Positions 11,056 through 23,380 of a stretch of 64,000 nt of DNA are shown one piece after another. Origin of the DNA: Cricetomys ansorgei. Taxonomy: Eukaryota > Chordata > Mammalia > Rodentia > Nesomyidae. How positions within the stretch are numbered: the stretch's first letter is position 1; every line of letters starts with the position of its first letter. The stretch is from positions 1,325,501 through 1,389,500 of the forward strand of contig JAMJFZ010001074.1 in NCBI GenBank assembly GCA_026225945.1, written 5' to 3'. Both the position numbers and the translations under genes were made by a program. The notes under the pieces are model-generated. The model did no database searches. It had not been told where the DNA came from and saw only the letters and a program-made list of their open reading frames with translations.

Positions 11056-11490
11056 TTTTTTGAACTTTTTTTAAAGACAGGATGATTTTATTATGACTAT
11101 AAGAGAGACAATATCCAGTGGCATCTGGAAGAGTCCAGACTGGAGAGAAAAAGAAGTAGACTGGATGTGGCCAGGGCTAAAGAAGCGGGGAAGCAGGGAG
11201 AAAAGAATGGAGACATCAAGAGATAGGGAAAACAGCGAGAAGAGTGAGCAAGGAAACAGCAAGTGAGGGAACAGTGAGAAGAGCAAGCGGCCACCTTCTT
11301 TGGCACCTTTGCTGGAACTAGTGAAAAGAGAACTTTCTCTTCCTCGGAGAAGGCTCACTGTGTAGGTTATAAGCCTGGAGCTGTCCAGACCAGCAGGTGG
11401 AGAAACTTAGCAGAGAGAATCTGTCTCACAACCTGATTGTATCTAACTTTCATGATTATTCTCTATGGATAGAGGTCAAGGAAGAAAGGG

Positions 11491-11620
11491 AGGGGCTGGG
11501 GACATGGGTGATGGGCGAGGACTTGATTAGCATGCATGAGGCCTGGAGTTGGCTTTCCTGCCTTGCAAAAATAACCAAGATAAAAAGAGCCCCCCCCTCA
11601 AAAAAAAAAAAAAAAAAGAA
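11491..11620 (+). mobile_element. ID-like SINE with A tail
   Basis: GGGGCTGGGGACATGGGTGA, GATTAGCATGCATGAGGCCTGG and an A-rich tail at 11600-11617 match the ID layout. The core is diverged. Confidence 0.5.
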
Positions 11621-12505
11621 ATCCAAAAGGTAGAAGAGGAAGAGAACTGAATGAGTATCTACAATGAACTTACTATCCACTAAAACTGCCAGAGGTACTT
11701 ATTGGAATTCATTATCATTTTAAAGAGAGAAAAAAATATTTAAATCTTTTTTTAATTAAAGAAAAGCAAATCTTTTTTTGCTAACTTCAGGCTTCCATAA
11801 AAGACATTACAAGGTAGAATCAGATTAGATCTCATATCATGACGGAGTGCAAGCAATAGAAAATACAGTTTCAGGTATTAGCACTGACAACTTCTTAGAC
11901 CCACGAGGTAATCTATCTTTCCATTTGGATCAAACTCGGGGTGTCATAGGTGCTAGATAAGAAACGCGTTCTTAGCATAATGCAATAAAGCTAGAATGAC
12001 CAAATCAGAAAAGAAAAATCCCCTTGTGTTATAGATTAAAAAACCAAGACAACAATAACAAAAGCAACTGTCCCAAATAGTACTTCAGGTAAAGCAGAAA
12101 TATAGCCAAAAGGAAACCTGGAGGGTAGAAGGAGAGTGGGAGGGTGACCTCTGACCTCTGGGGCACTGTATGAATTAGAAAAGGCAATCCTTAAATAGAA
12201 AGCAAGCCAAACTCTGCAGAGTATGAGTCCACGGTGGCCATGGCTCTGAGTCTGGCTGCTCTGAGATGAACAGGAGACTCTGAGAAACTAAGACCAGTGT
12301 TGATCGCCACGGAAGGAAAAAATAAAAATGTCTCTTCTCTCCAGGGGAAAAATAAGTGTGAGTTTTTCCTTAAAATCAGAATGAAAGGTCTTTGGTAAAG
12401 TGCTTGATGATGAGTCTCACCCAAAGAAAACTCTCTTTGAACTTAATATTCTCAAGATCCCGGTGCTAAGATTAAAAGAACACAGTAGGCTTCGAATTCC
12501 TCCCC
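11621..12505. other. Intergenic, no gene seen
   Basis: A/T-rich unique-looking sequence. Open frames are short and unsupported. Confidence 0.45.
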
Positions 12506-12509
12506 CGAG

Positions 12510-12785
12510 GGTGTGTGTGTGCGTGTGCATGTGTTAGTGGTATGCAAGTGTGTGGTGCACATGCCCATGAGTGGATGGCCAGAGGAGGACGTGCTGCATC
12601 CTGCCCATTACTTCTACCTTATTCCTTTGAGAAAGGGTCTCTCACTAAACTTAGAGCTAACCAGTGAGCCCCAACAATCCTATAGGTCCACACAGCCGTG
12701 TCATGCTTTTTATGTCAGGAGCAGGAATATGAACCCAGGTCCTTAAGCAACTGCTCTTACCCACTGAGTCATCACCCTGAGTCTG
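12510..12785 (-). mobile_element. Composite tRNA-derived SINE, minus strand
   Basis: Same organisation as 9445-9780: a GTGTGTGCGTGTGCATG start, TGAGAAAGGGTCTCTCACT in the middle and ACCCACTGAGTCATCACCCT at the end. Confidence 0.5.
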
Positions 12786-13002
12786 AAATTATTCCATTAA
12801 AAAATATGATTCGATTGAGCTGTTTCAAATGCTTTAGACAAACTGTCATTTTAATCAGATACCATGAGAAATCACCAAGTTTTATATCATGGACTGGAAG
12901 AATAATAATTCAGAAAGCCTATCTTAAAGATTCCTTTTTTTTTTTTTAAAGAAAAAGTCTCACTTGGAAGTCTCGGGATACAGTTCAGTGGTGGAACATT
13001 TA

Positions 13003-13004
<2 letters not shown>

Positions 13005-13061
<57 letters not shown>

Positions 13062-13065
13062 TGTG
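13005..13065. repeat. (GT)n microsatellite
   Basis: About thirty GT units with a single A substitution near 13055. Confidence 0.95.
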
Positions 13066-13215
13066 AAAGAGAGAGACCTAATTTATAATTGTGTTGTTGA
13101 ACCATTCCAGTATTCTCTTAACATTCAGAAGACTATATTTGACTTAGAGGGATTTCTGACATTAGTTCTCTAATATCACTAAAGATGGAGCACTCTGGGA
13201 GTTCTGCTTTGTATC

Positions 13216-13585
13216 TGTCTTACTTGGGGTTTCTATTGCTGTGAAGAGACACCATGACCACGGCAGCTTTTATAAAGGAAAACATTTAATTGGGGCTGGC
13301 TTACAGTTCAGAGGTTTAGTCCATCATCATCATGGTGGGAAGCATGGTGGCATGCAGGTAGACATGGTGCTGGAGAAGGATCTGAGAGTTCTAAATCCAG
13401 ATTGGCGGGCAGCAGGAAGAGAGATACTCTGGCACTTGGAATGAGCTTTTTGAAACCTCAAAGCACACGCTCCAGTGACACCCTTCCTCTAACAAGGCCA
13501 CACCTCCTAATCCTTTCAAATAGTGCCATTCCCGAGTATTCAGACCTGTGAGACTATGGGGCCCATTCTCATTCAAACCACCACA
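13216..13585 (-). mobile_element. MaLR (MT-type) solo LTR, near full length
   Basis: The + strand reads from GGGGTTTCTATTGCTGTGAA through CCATGACCACGGCAGC and CATTTAATTGGGGCTGGCTT, then CCTCTAACAAGGCCACACCT, to CATTCAAACCACCACA. On the minus strand it begins TGTGG and ends CA, as expected of a complete LTR of about 370 bp. It is non-coding. The left edge lies about 1 kb upstream of the Spz1 start codon, so it could contribute to the upstream region of that gene. Confidence 0.8.
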
Positions 13586-14222
13586 TATTCCTAGCTCTTT
13601 CAGAACAACATCTCTCCTACAGCAGGAGCGATGAAGCCCCCTTCTATGGAAGAGTGAGAGCCTGGTGAGGTTTCTCTCAGCCATACCCTTTGGTGAGATA
13701 CCATCGTCGTTGAAGTTGGCACTGTTGAGGTATGGTGAGGGTGAGGGTGGGGGTGGGGGTGTGGGATGAGGTAGGAAGTTCCTGAAATACCCTTAGAATG
13801 AAGACCATAGCAGAGAAGAGAGGGGCAGCATTGTAGAGGGCTTCCTGGGAGGAGTAAGGTTGATTATGATGTACGAGTTGTGGCCAGGAGTTTAAGAGGC
13901 TTCCGTTGTGATGCCGTGGAAGCAGAATGTGTGGATGGGCCCCAGAGGGGAAGTGACAGAACAAAGACCAAGTTGCTAGGGCCTCAGAATAAATGCCAGA
14001 AGCCTAGTGGAAGGAGGATGGAGCCCCAGCCCCTGGTTTCCCTTCCCACCCCCTCCCCCCGGGCTGTCTGAGATGTCACCTTCTTCCTGAACATCATCTC
14101 CCTGGTCTCAGGCATTAACTCTGGTTTATGACTCCTGCTTGCTTCCATCTCCACCGGCTCACACAAGACCGCCATCTGTCCTTCCTGGATTCTCTAAGGT
14201 TCTCTACTTTCCTTGGGCCCTG

Positions 14223-15368
14223 ATGGCCAATTCTGACGGCGAAGCTGAGATGCCTGCTCTGCCTCAAACTCCTAACTCTATTCCTTTCGTTAACCTAGAA
14301 CCACCAAACCCTGGGCTCACCATTTCCCTCCTTGAAATTGGATCACTTCCCACTTTTTGCTGGGGCTCCTTCCAATCCTCAAAGGACAGTATCCGTCCAT
14401 TAGGAAGACCAGGAACAGTTCAGAAATTTAGCAATCTCTTAAAAGATGTTAAAGACGTTCTTAGAAGTATAGCAGGTGTCGAAGAGACTACTACTTCAGA
14501 TCTCACAGAGTCTTATGACGATGTCAGTAGTTCTAGGGATGTGTCAGAACTTAAGATCAGAGGCCTTGATAAGAGAAATAAAATGGGATTTAAATATATG
14601 CCCATTAACTTAGATCCAGAGAGAGAACAAAATACAAAGAAGCAGGAGTTGATATTGAAAAACCAGAGTGCTAAGAACATAATGCAAACATATGTAAGGG
14701 ACCTGTGCAATTCAGAAGGAAAGAGAGGGTTCTATGACATGGAGCTGAATATGGGAAGAGGCCGGTATGGATCCTTTCACCTTCATGGAGATTATAAAAA
14801 ATTCAGGAACAACCTGGAAATGTTAATGCATGAAGCAGACCACTGGAGTAAACAGCACAACGAGCTCAACGGACAAATGAAATCGTATCAGGAGTGCCAG
14901 AAAGATAGAAGAGAATCTGTGGAAAAAAACCGAGTCTGTTTCCAAACCCAGCCCAACAACGAGCTGTCATCCAAACGGGAGCTGGAGGCGCAGGTGAAGA
15001 AGTTGAGCCACGACACGCATTCCCTGCATTTGATCGCAGCCCTGCTAGAGAACGAGTGTCAGATTCTCCAGCAGAGGGTAGATATTCTCAGGGAACTCCA
15101 TCTCCACGAACTGGGACCTTTTCATGAGAGGCTATTGCCGGTGTACTATGAGCAGGACAAGAAATGGCAGAAGCCAGCGGAAGTAGACAAGATGGATGCT
15201 AACAAGCAGCCCGGGAAGGCAACCGAGGGCATGATTCCTAAGAAGGAAAAGATCTCCAGGAACTCAGATGCTTGCCTCAGTAAGAAGGCTCGGAACAACC
15301 GCTTCAACAGCCGCATTGCGAAAAAAACTCCCGTGGGAAAAAGGAGAACCATCAGCAGCAGCCGGTAG
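14223..15368 (+). CDS. Spz1: SPZ1, spermatogenic leucine zipper protein 1
   Basis: A complete single-exon gene of 381 codons ending TAG at 15366-15368. I recognise it as SPZ1, a testis-specific bHLH-zip transcription factor that binds E-box DNA in germ-cell nuclei; mouse SPZ1, as I remember it, has 378 residues, close to this. The clearest feature is a leucine zipper: L254, L261, L268, L275, L282 and L289 are spaced exactly seven apart. The preceding basic and helical segment (about 185-250) fits the family's bHLH region, and the C-terminus (about 338-376) is strongly basic. The frame stays open upstream to a TTG at 14139, but ATG 14223 is its first ATG, so I start there. Its Kozak context is mixed (C at -3, G at +4). 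There are no frameshifts or stops. The gene lies on the same strand as Zfyve16 and 12.4 kb before its promoter, the order known from human 5q14.1. Confidence 0.9.
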   Translation: MANSDGEAEMPALPQTPNSIPFVNLEPPNPGLTISLLEIGSLPTFCWGSFQSSKDSIRPLGRPGTVQKFSNLLKDVKDVLRSIAGVEETTTSDLTESYDDVSSSRDVSELKIRGLDKRNKMGFKYMPINLDPEREQNTKKQELILKNQSAKNIMQTYVRDLCNSEGKRGFYDMELNMGRGRYGSFHLHGDYKKFRNNLEMLMHEADHWSKQHNELNGQMKSYQECQKDRRESVEKNRVCFQTQPNNELSSKRELEAQVKKLSHDTHSLHLIAALLENECQILQQRVDILRELHLHELGPFHERLLPVYYEQDKKWQKPAEVDKMDANKQPGKATEGMIPKKEKISRNSDACLSKKARNNRFNSRIAKKTPVGKRRTISSSR

Positions 15369-15528
15369 ACGCCACCAGATCCAACTTCATAACTGTCATC
15401 CGACCTAGAGTAGACCTGGTTCCACCAAGAAAGAGCCATAGAGTAAGAAATGCATTGTATTACCTCCGTAGTTAGAGAAGTCCGGACCTTAATACGCATT
15501 GTGTGAATGGCAACTAAGTGAAGATTCC

Positions 15529-15546
15529 AATAAAAACAAAAATAAA
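15529..15546 (+). terminator. Polyadenylation signals of Spz1
   Basis: AATAAA occurs at 15529-15534 and again at 15541-15546, about 160-180 bp after the stop codon. A GT-rich stretch (GTGCTTTGTTTGTTATC, from about 15554) follows. This is the normal arrangement of a mammalian cleavage site and implies a 3'UTR of roughly 190 bp. Confidence 0.7.
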
Positions 15547-15635
15547 AAGAAAGTGCTTTGTTTGTTATCTTCTTTATTTCTTTAACCATATCTAGGGGAG
15601 GAGAGACGTTCCAAAGGTGAAAAGTACAACTATCT

Positions 15636-15812
15636 AATTGTGATTTATTTATTTATTTATTTATGTTCGTTTGTTTTCCGAGACGGGGTTTCTCCGCTGT
15701 AACTCCGGCTGTCCTGGAACTCACTCTGTAGACCAGGCTGGCCTGGAACTCACAGACATCTGCCTGCCTCTGCCTCCCGAGTGCTGGGATTAAAAGTGTG
15801 CGCCCCAGCTGA
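15636..15812 (-). mobile_element. B1 SINE, minus strand
   Basis: TTTATTTATTTA tail, GAGACGGGGTTTCTCCGCTG, TGTAGACCAGGCTGGCCTGG and GCTGGGATTAAAAGTGTGCG. It carries the ACAGCGGAG-type variant in the tail half. Confidence 0.9.
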
Positions 15813-18800
15813 TTGTGATATTTTTTTAAAGGTCATTTTCAAACTGATGTTTTGTTCTCCTATTCTGCTTGTATGGAATACTTTGGAGTTAAGGGAGAAA
15901 ATAAAGAGTGAGAAAAATAGTGTTAAACCACCCTAGGCAGCTTTCTTTTCTCATAAATCTAGTTCTGGCCGGACTTTCCCTGGTATTCATCTTCTGCCCT
16001 TCAGTTTCTGCATGAGGTTACACTGGGCATCAGAATCCTCTGGGAAAGGACACCCCAACTTGTTCAGAAGGATAGAGGAGTTTCTAGATTTCTTAAATTT
16101 TGGTGCAAATTTTCCCTTTGTTCTAAGTGTAGAAATTGGCTCCCTGCTTGGGGTGGGTTGGGGTGGAGGGAAGTGGGCGTGGAGGTGTGGGGTAGGACAA
16201 GCCCTCTGAGGGCCTGGGCTCAGAAGCTGTTTGTTGTAGCATGGATAGCGGACCAGCACTATACCACTGAGGAAAATGACTCCCTCTCCCCCAGGAGCTG
16301 TTTCCTGGCAACAGATCCTCAGAGAGGAGGACCACTGATGGCCAATAAAAAAAATTTTTTTAAACACATTTTTGTGTTGTCTTATTTATCATAGCTAAAT
16401 TTACTTTCTTTGGGTTTCTCATGTAATCAACTGTTACAATGAGAGTGGTCCAGCTCTCCATTATGCTAATGTATAACTGTACTCTTAAGTTATGGACTCT
16501 TCAAGCCTCTGACACATTCGTCATTTGCTGACAGCAACAAGTTCAGAGATTGAGAGCAACCTTTTAAAATCTACCTAATGTGATGAATGCAACATTTATG
16601 GATACTGATTGATTAAACAATCATGTTGTAGTAGTGTTTGTTATCTGGGTCAGCTGGGATCAGTTAGAGTCAGTGACTTTATTCCTTGTAAAACTCTGCT
16701 AAAGATTTCTTTAAAGTATTTCATGTCTTCCCCCAGGTGATGCTTTCTGAGTTATCAAATAGAGACAGAGCAAAACGCTTTGTTAGGAACACACACACAG
16801 AAGACACAGACACAGGGACAAATTCATGGGCCAGCCTTTAGGCTGGCACAAATTCCAACTCATACAACAGACAGATGCCAGAAGACACAGGGATTGGGAA
16901 GTAAAGAATTCAAATCTGGACATCATCTTAGTTAAATGACAAAGGGGGGTGCTTTTATTTTTCTCCTTAACGTAACATTGATGCGTTATGACTCAGAGTT
17001 CATCACTAATTTGTTTTATCTGTATGGCAGTCCATGTTCTTTCTTCTCTTTTCTTTGGAACATATTTTTGAGCCATTGATATAGGCAATTTGAGAAGTTG
17101 AGTCCTTTGAGATCAAGAATCAAGTCTTGTGAATGCTGTGTAACGTATGTCTTTAGGATAAGCAGGTGGAATTGTCATTTAGTTCAGAATCTCATCTTTT
17201 ACCTTTACAACTTCAGGTATGAGGGTTCTGGGTTCTCCTTTTAGGAGCTGGATGGGTGACAAGCCTTTGACATCAAGCATACAAGGCCAGTGGCTCCCTG
17301 AGCGAAGGAAAAGAGACAACTTGTATTGGAACAATTCCTGCCAACAGCTCCCATCTGCCTCATCCCACACGAATAAGAGACTCGGAATTGCAGATTCCCC
17401 ACATCTGATCTGCCAGCATTAGGCTCTTCTTGCGGTGTCTGATCTTGACTGGTTAATGCCTAAGTTTAGCTGTGGGATTTCCATGGGTCAGCTTTGACCA
17501 CTTGGGAAAGCACAGGTCATGGAGGCTGATCCTGGCCTGCATCTATTGAGAAGGACACATTTGGAGCTTTTCTGTGCTTTCCTCTGACTACATGTGAGGT
17601 CAGATCCCTTGCAAGCCTCTTCCCAGCATCTGATCATTTAGTCAGCCTGTTGAATGACCCCCACTGTCTCTGAATAGTGAGAGCAGCTTCTAATATTTTT
17701 TGGTACTTACCCTTTGTTAAGTGTTACTCCTATGCATCTTATTCTGAGGACAGCACAAAGCAAGCGATCAGAACCGAGGGGTTAACTTTGAAGGTCACGC
17801 ACTGCAGCTAGGCTCAAAACAAATGGCTGGATTCCAGAACGCATGTTTTTATCACTCAAATCATAAATCCAGGGAATTTCATTTTCCTTTTTCTAGTTTG
17901 GGTTCTTGCCAGCCTTGGAATCAAATTGGGATGTGGTTGTCATGGCAACTAAACTTTCTGGTTTGATGTTTCCATATCATTTTATTATTATGTCAGATAT
18001 TTTATTTAAAGAGATTTTTTTTCCCCCGAATATTTTCAGACCTGCTGTTGGATGAATCCACAGATGTATGACCAGTCTGATGTGGAGGGTCATTCATAGG
18101 CCTAAGAGAACAAACATTAAGCTGAATAACATATAAAGTACAGGGTTGGCAGATGAGGTGTTCCACGTAGGTAAGGAGGATGGGAAGTCTCATGGAGAAA
18201 GGGGCTTTGCGATATAAACATCTGGAGATGTGGAAATGGTGGAGTTTGCATTTGAAGCAGAGATCAGAGCAAATGAAGACCCTGAGGCTGTAGCGAGGCT
18301 GAGCTGCCTTCAGGACAGGGAGCCTCCTGGCGGGAGGTAAACTACTACTCAAGGTGTTGCATTCAGAGGAGGAGGGGGGCTAAGGAAACAGATTGCATAA
18401 CACCTAGCAAGTCGTGTTACGGAAATCACAATGTGAAGCCAGGGCTGGGCGTTTAAAGTTGGGTTGGAGACAAGATCTAGAGAAGCTTCATAGTCTCAGT
18501 GGGTTCAGGTGGGTGGGTCATGGTTTGGGAAAAGGCAGCAGAGTCCTTACCTTGAGCAATTGATCCATACCATTCTGTGGTAGAGTGAGCGCTAGAAGCA
18601 GATCTGGATCAGATCCAAAACATAATACCGAGCTTTTGATATGGGATTTCTCTAATGCCTTTATTTCTCCCACAGGGAACAATGTTATTAGATCCCATAC
18701 TATGCGCAAAAATACTGTTTATTAATGAAAGCTAATTCTGTACATTCGTGTTTTAAGTAGGATTGTGAAGGCATGTTTGTCCATTAGTTGATAGTTGTTG

Positions 18801-19463
18801 ACTTTCTCTTTTGCAGCAGATACTGTACAAACTACTGGATGCTGTTATTATGAGATCTTGAGGTAAAGATGTCATTAACTGGACTGGGGCCGGGAAGAGG
18901 GATCTGGGAATCATTAGCACAAGATGATACCGGAAGCCTGCAGTGGATGAAGTCAGCTGTGTGGAGTGAGGACCAGAAGGACTGAGAGCTGACCTGTGAG
19001 GAGGCCGGTCCTTTTGTGCTCCAGTGGAGAAGCAGCTCCCAAAGGTTCACACAAAGATTCTGGAAGCGCACCCGGCATCGTGAAACCCCAAGGGACAAAG
19101 CGGCCCCTTTTACCAGGTGCTGAGAAGCCACTGAAGATGGCAGAAGAACCTGTGTTCATTCGGCTTCTTGGGGGTCACTGTCGGCCTCAGTGAGAGAGCA
19201 GAGCAATAGAAAGACTCCATTTGGCAGAAGGTTGGAAAGAAACAGGAGGTGAGCAAATGCAGTTGGGAAGAGTATATGTTTTTCGTGAAAATGGACTTGG
19301 AGAGGAGACACCGTGGGTAGGGTGAGGGCGTTCTCTTTTGACTTCGTGGATGAGTCTACACTGTGTAATCCTTGACGGTCTCCTCGGTGAGACTGAAAGG
19401 GCAGCTTCATTTGGGATTTGTAACCTTCACGCTCAGGGTCTAGCTTTTCAGTAGAATATTCTC

Positions 19464-19503
<40 letters not shown>

Positions 19504-20787
19504 AAGACCTCCCTGTGGCACCATGGTAAAATAAAAAGAGACACTGTTGTCTCCTCCTGATATCCTTTTTTTTTTTTTTCTTTTCTTTTCTTTTTTTCCC
19601 TTTTTCCCAGCTGGGCTCAGGCCCTCCTAATATAAATACACCTCATTTTCCTTGCATTTGTGTATGACCCTAAGAGTTAATTCTGGCCAGCAAGTTTAAA
19701 CGAAGAGTGTCCTGTAACGGCTTCAGAGACCCTTCCTTAAGGGACAGCTACGCGTGTGTGCATCCTTCTATACACCCGTGCTTTTGTTTTTCCTTTTGCT
19801 AGTTGAAAATGAGGTGTGGTTACTGGAACTGATGTAGCCACCTTGGATCTCGAGGTGACTTTTGAAACAGCAGCCACAGGCAGTAAAACAAACAACTAAA
19901 AGGTTCCAAAGTTTGGGTTGAACCCAGGCAGCACAGCGCCGCAGCATCTGTACATAACCTGTGTCTGGATCTTACTGTGAAAGAAAACAAGCATCGTTCA
20001 AGACTCATACTTTTTGATCTACAGAGGTCTTTCACTAAATCTAACCTTTAAAAAAAAAAACAGAAAAAGAAAAACACACATACTAGTTCTACCCTGTAGT
20101 AGAAAGGATAAGCTACCGCTGAAATAAAAACACAGTTACTGGAGAAAATTAGATTTAGGAACATTAATAGTGTTACTTAAGGGCGGGGCTCCTATCCAAG
20201 AGTCCTTGTATGAGGAAGGAGACAGGCCTGCGAATGACATTAATAAGAAGAAATGACACCCAGTGAAATGTGCAGTGGGGTCCCACGTCATGCAGTCCCC
20301 ATTATACATCAGTGCCCCATCATAGCAGAGACGTTAGAAAAGGAAGGTGATGTTTTTCTTTTCTGTATTCAGTGTCTCATTTCCTTTAAACTGGTAAACC
20401 ACATATACATGACTTTCCTGTGGATAGGTAAGAAGAGAAACAATGGCTCAAGTTCATTATCGTTGGTTTTGAGCTTGTTCTCATAAGATGTCATTATTAA
20501 CTTGACTAATTAGTCTTTGATTTTATTCCTCTAATCTGAATTTCAGCTCTCTCCCTAGCTCCTGCTTGCATGCTACTGGCAGTAGAATTAGGTGACCGAT
20601 ACTGGCTCTTCTCCGATTGAGTGCCTGGTAATGCCAATCCCATCTAAGGTCTGAGCTCTGGTGAGTTTCCTTTTGCCAGCTTCAAAACAAGACTTGCACA
20701 CATATGTCTACCAATATGCTGTGTCTAGATCTTTGCAATTTTGTAGAGAAATTATGACTGTCCTTGAATGTGTAAAAATAATCAATA
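15813..20787. other. Intergenic, no gene seen
   Basis: About 5 kb with no convincing exon, RNA gene or intact repeat. A 37-base pure T run lies at 19465-19501, with a second T/C-rich run at 19567-19600. These probably mark minus-strand retroelement A tails, but the bodies are too decayed for me to name. Open frames of up to about 120 codons here have no recognisable domains. Confidence 0.5.
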
Positions 20788-20965
20788 GGGGCCAGGTATG
20801 GTGACACACACCTTTAATCTCAACATTTGGGAGGCAGAGGCAGTTGGATCTCTGTGAGTTTGAAGCTGGTCTGGGCTATATAGCAAATTCTAGATCACCC
20901 AGGGCTACATTCCTACATAGCAAAGCCCCACCCCCAAACATACACAGTCATTTTGAAAAAAAAAA
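20788..20965 (+). mobile_element. B1 SINE (old)
   Basis: GGCCAGGTATGGTGACACAC, TTAATCTCAACATTTGGGAGG and GAGGCAGTTGGATCTCTGTG, then a degraded right half and A-rich tail. Confidence 0.8.
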
Positions 20966-21248
20966 AAATCCTCTCCTTATTCAAACTGTTTTATGAGTTC
21001 AAGGAAAACGAGAAAGCAGAAATCTAACGCTAGAATTATAACTAACTTCTAAATTTATTTCAATTTGATTATGATTCATTTGAGCATTTTAAAATTTTCC
21101 TATGATTGTAGCAAAGAAAATGGCAGTTTTTGTTATAGTATTAACTATAACACTCAGAATGGTAAAGAGTGTGGTGGAAATTCTTAGATCTGTTTACAAA
21201 GGTTAAAAAAAATAGAGAAAGGATTTAGCATTATAGATTAGATACAAA

Positions 21249-21285
21249 TTTAATTAATTAATTAATTAATTAATTAATTAATTAA
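21249..21285. repeat. (TTAA)n microsatellite
   Basis: Nine consecutive TTAA units. It directly abuts a minus-strand SINE and probably derives from its tail. Confidence 0.95.
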
Positions 21286-21475
21286 CTATGTCTATTATGT
21301 GTGCCTGCATGAGTTTCTGTGCAGTTGACTGTGGAGGTCAAAGAGCATCTGACCCTCTGGAACTGGAGTTGCAGAAGGTCGTGAGCCACCCTGAAGTGGA
21401 TGCTGGCCACTGAACCAGGGTCATCTGCAAGAATGGTAAGGCTCTTAACTGTTGAACCATCTCTCCAGCCCACAT
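21286..21475 (-). mobile_element. B3/B2-family SINE, minus strand
   Basis: CTCTGGAACTGGAGTTGCAGA, CACTGAACCAGGGTCATCTG and TGAACCATCTCTCCAGCCCA are the reverse complement of a B3-type SINE. Confidence 0.75.
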
Positions 21476-21999
21476 ATAATATTTTGTATGTAAATAAGTT
21501 TACATGTATTTAGACCAAGTACTATACCATTGCTGTCTTTTATTTTTTATTTTTAACTAAAAAAATTTGAGGCAAAGACTGAAAGCCTTAAAGTTTATAT
21601 AGCTGAGGACAACCTTGAACTTCTGATCCTTCTGCCTCTATCTCTCAAGTGCTGGGATGTAGCAGTATGCTACAATCTTTTACCCTCCATTTAGGGAAGG
21701 AGAAAGGAAAGATAGAAAGAAATCTTCACTGCTTTTGCAAGCTGCCTTGATACAGAAAGAGAGAAGGTAGAAATCTCCTCAGTCTCTTTTAGGCTGTCCT
21801 AAGCTCAGAGAGGACTAGCTGACAGCTAGCATCTCAGCTCATGGTCTAAATTCAATCTCTCCAATCTTTGTTCTTTTAGAAATTATCACACTAACTAATA
21901 ATAGCAACTCAACCAACGAACCACCAACGCACGCCCACACTGAGGTGTTTCTTTATCGTGAAATATAGTTGACAAATTAAAATAATTAAAAGGAAGGGG

Positions 22000-22175
22000 T
22001 ATGAGCTGGAGAGATGACTCAGTCCTTTAGAGTGCTGACTGCTCTTCCAGATGTCCTGAATCCAATTCCCAGCACCCACGTGGTGGCTCACATCTATAAT
22101 GGGTTCAGATGCCCTCTTCTGGTATGCAGGTGTATGTGCAGATAGAACCCTCAAATACAAATAATATTTTTTAAA
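22000..22175 (+). mobile_element. B2 SINE
   Basis: GAGCTGGAGAGATGACTCAG, GACTGCTCTTCCAGATGTCC, CCCAGCACCCACGTGGTGGC and TCTGGTATGCAGGTGT follow B2 in order. Confidence 0.85.
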
Positions 22176-22894
22176 AATGCAAAGCAATTCATTTGCAGAG
22201 GGAGAGAAATATTACAGTAGCAAACAGTGTTTCCACGGATGCTATTATGTAGACACTATTTCAGCATTTCCTTCTGCATAGCCACCCTCAAATCTCAGGG
22301 GATACCTTGAAGGTTTAGTTTGTCTGCTGGGAATGAGTAAGCTAAATGGCTGCAATTGAACAGTTCCCACTGTCCCCATGGCACACAACAACAAGCTCGT
22401 TTCTTGTTGCAGAGATGAACAGAGGTTCATTAAGCTCTGGAGGATTCAGCCACACCAGGTCTCGGTAGTTGTGCTAGAGGGGAAGTATGGATGACCTCAC
22501 CTTGCCGAGTAAAGAATACAGCTGGAAATGACACATGCCATTTCTGCTCACAGTTGACTTGCCTGGATCAGTCTTGTGGCCCTACTCAGTCTCAAGGGGG
22601 GAGGGGGGAATATTCGGTCATCGTTTGTCCAGAAGGCAGAAGAATCAAAAGCATTTGGTAAAGAATGCCAGTGATTTCCCTACTAAGAACCCCCCACGTC
22701 CTGGTGTTGAAGCTGTGTCTTAAGTCTTTGGGATGACTATGCCTTGTTGCTACCCTAAAAATAGATATGAGTGCTCAGAGGTCAGAGGGCATGTCCTCTG
22801 ACTCACAGTCATGCAATACACCATGTGCAGAGATTGCAAAAGACTTGTGAGGCTATTGGTAACTTAATTGTGAATCCAGTGTTTTTCGTGTTGG

Positions 22895-22970
22895 TCTTTG
22901 TGTTTCTCTGATCCCGAGGATTGAACCAGGGCTGCTTCCTTGAGCGTCATCCCTAGTTCTTGGCAATACT
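22895..22970 (-). mobile_element. ID-like SINE, minus strand
   Basis: GATCCCGAGGATTGAACCAG and CATCCCTAGTTCTTGG match a decayed reverse-complement ID core. Confidence 0.45.
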
Positions 22971-22984
22971 TTTTAGAAGACGTT

Positions 22985-23380
22985 ATTGGAGGCTGAACGA
23001 TAGCTCAGTGGGTAAGTACTCACTGTACAACCTGTGGAATTCAGCCCCCCAGAACCCATGTAAAAGCCTGGCAGGTATGGTAGGTAGATGCCCTTAATCC
23101 TAGCACTTGGGAGCCTGAGATAGATCCCCAAGGCAAGCTAGCTAGCTAGATGAGCCAGAATTGGTGAGCTTAGGTTCAGTGGGAGAGCCTGCCTCAATAA
23201 ATGAAGTGGAGAGCAATTGAGAAAAGCCAACATCAATGTAGAGCCTCTATACACGTGTAGACATGTGCAGATGTACTTGCACGCACATGTGTACCCAAAC
23301 ACATTTGAATACACACACACATATACACACACACCACATACATATACATACATACACCACACACATATACACATATGTTT
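22985..23380 (+). mobile_element. B4/RSINE-type composite SINE with CA tail
   Basis: A tRNA-like head (ATAGCTCAGTGGGTAAGTAC) is followed by a B1-like part (GATGCCCTTAATCCTAGCAC), GGTGAGCTTAGGTTCAGTGG and GAGAGCCTGCCTCAATAAA, then a CA/CATA-rich tail to about 23375. Confidence 0.6.

Noticed and set aside
14139..14222. A 28-codon upstream extension of the Spz1 frame beginning at TTG
   Set aside because: TTG is not a normal start in a mammalian mRNA, and the family-like sequence begins at the ATG at 14223.
22000..22080. tRNA-like sequences considered as tRNA genes (also at 60232, 9155 and others)
   Set aside because: They are the tRNA-derived heads of B2/B3/ID SINEs, with degenerate arms and SINE bodies attached.
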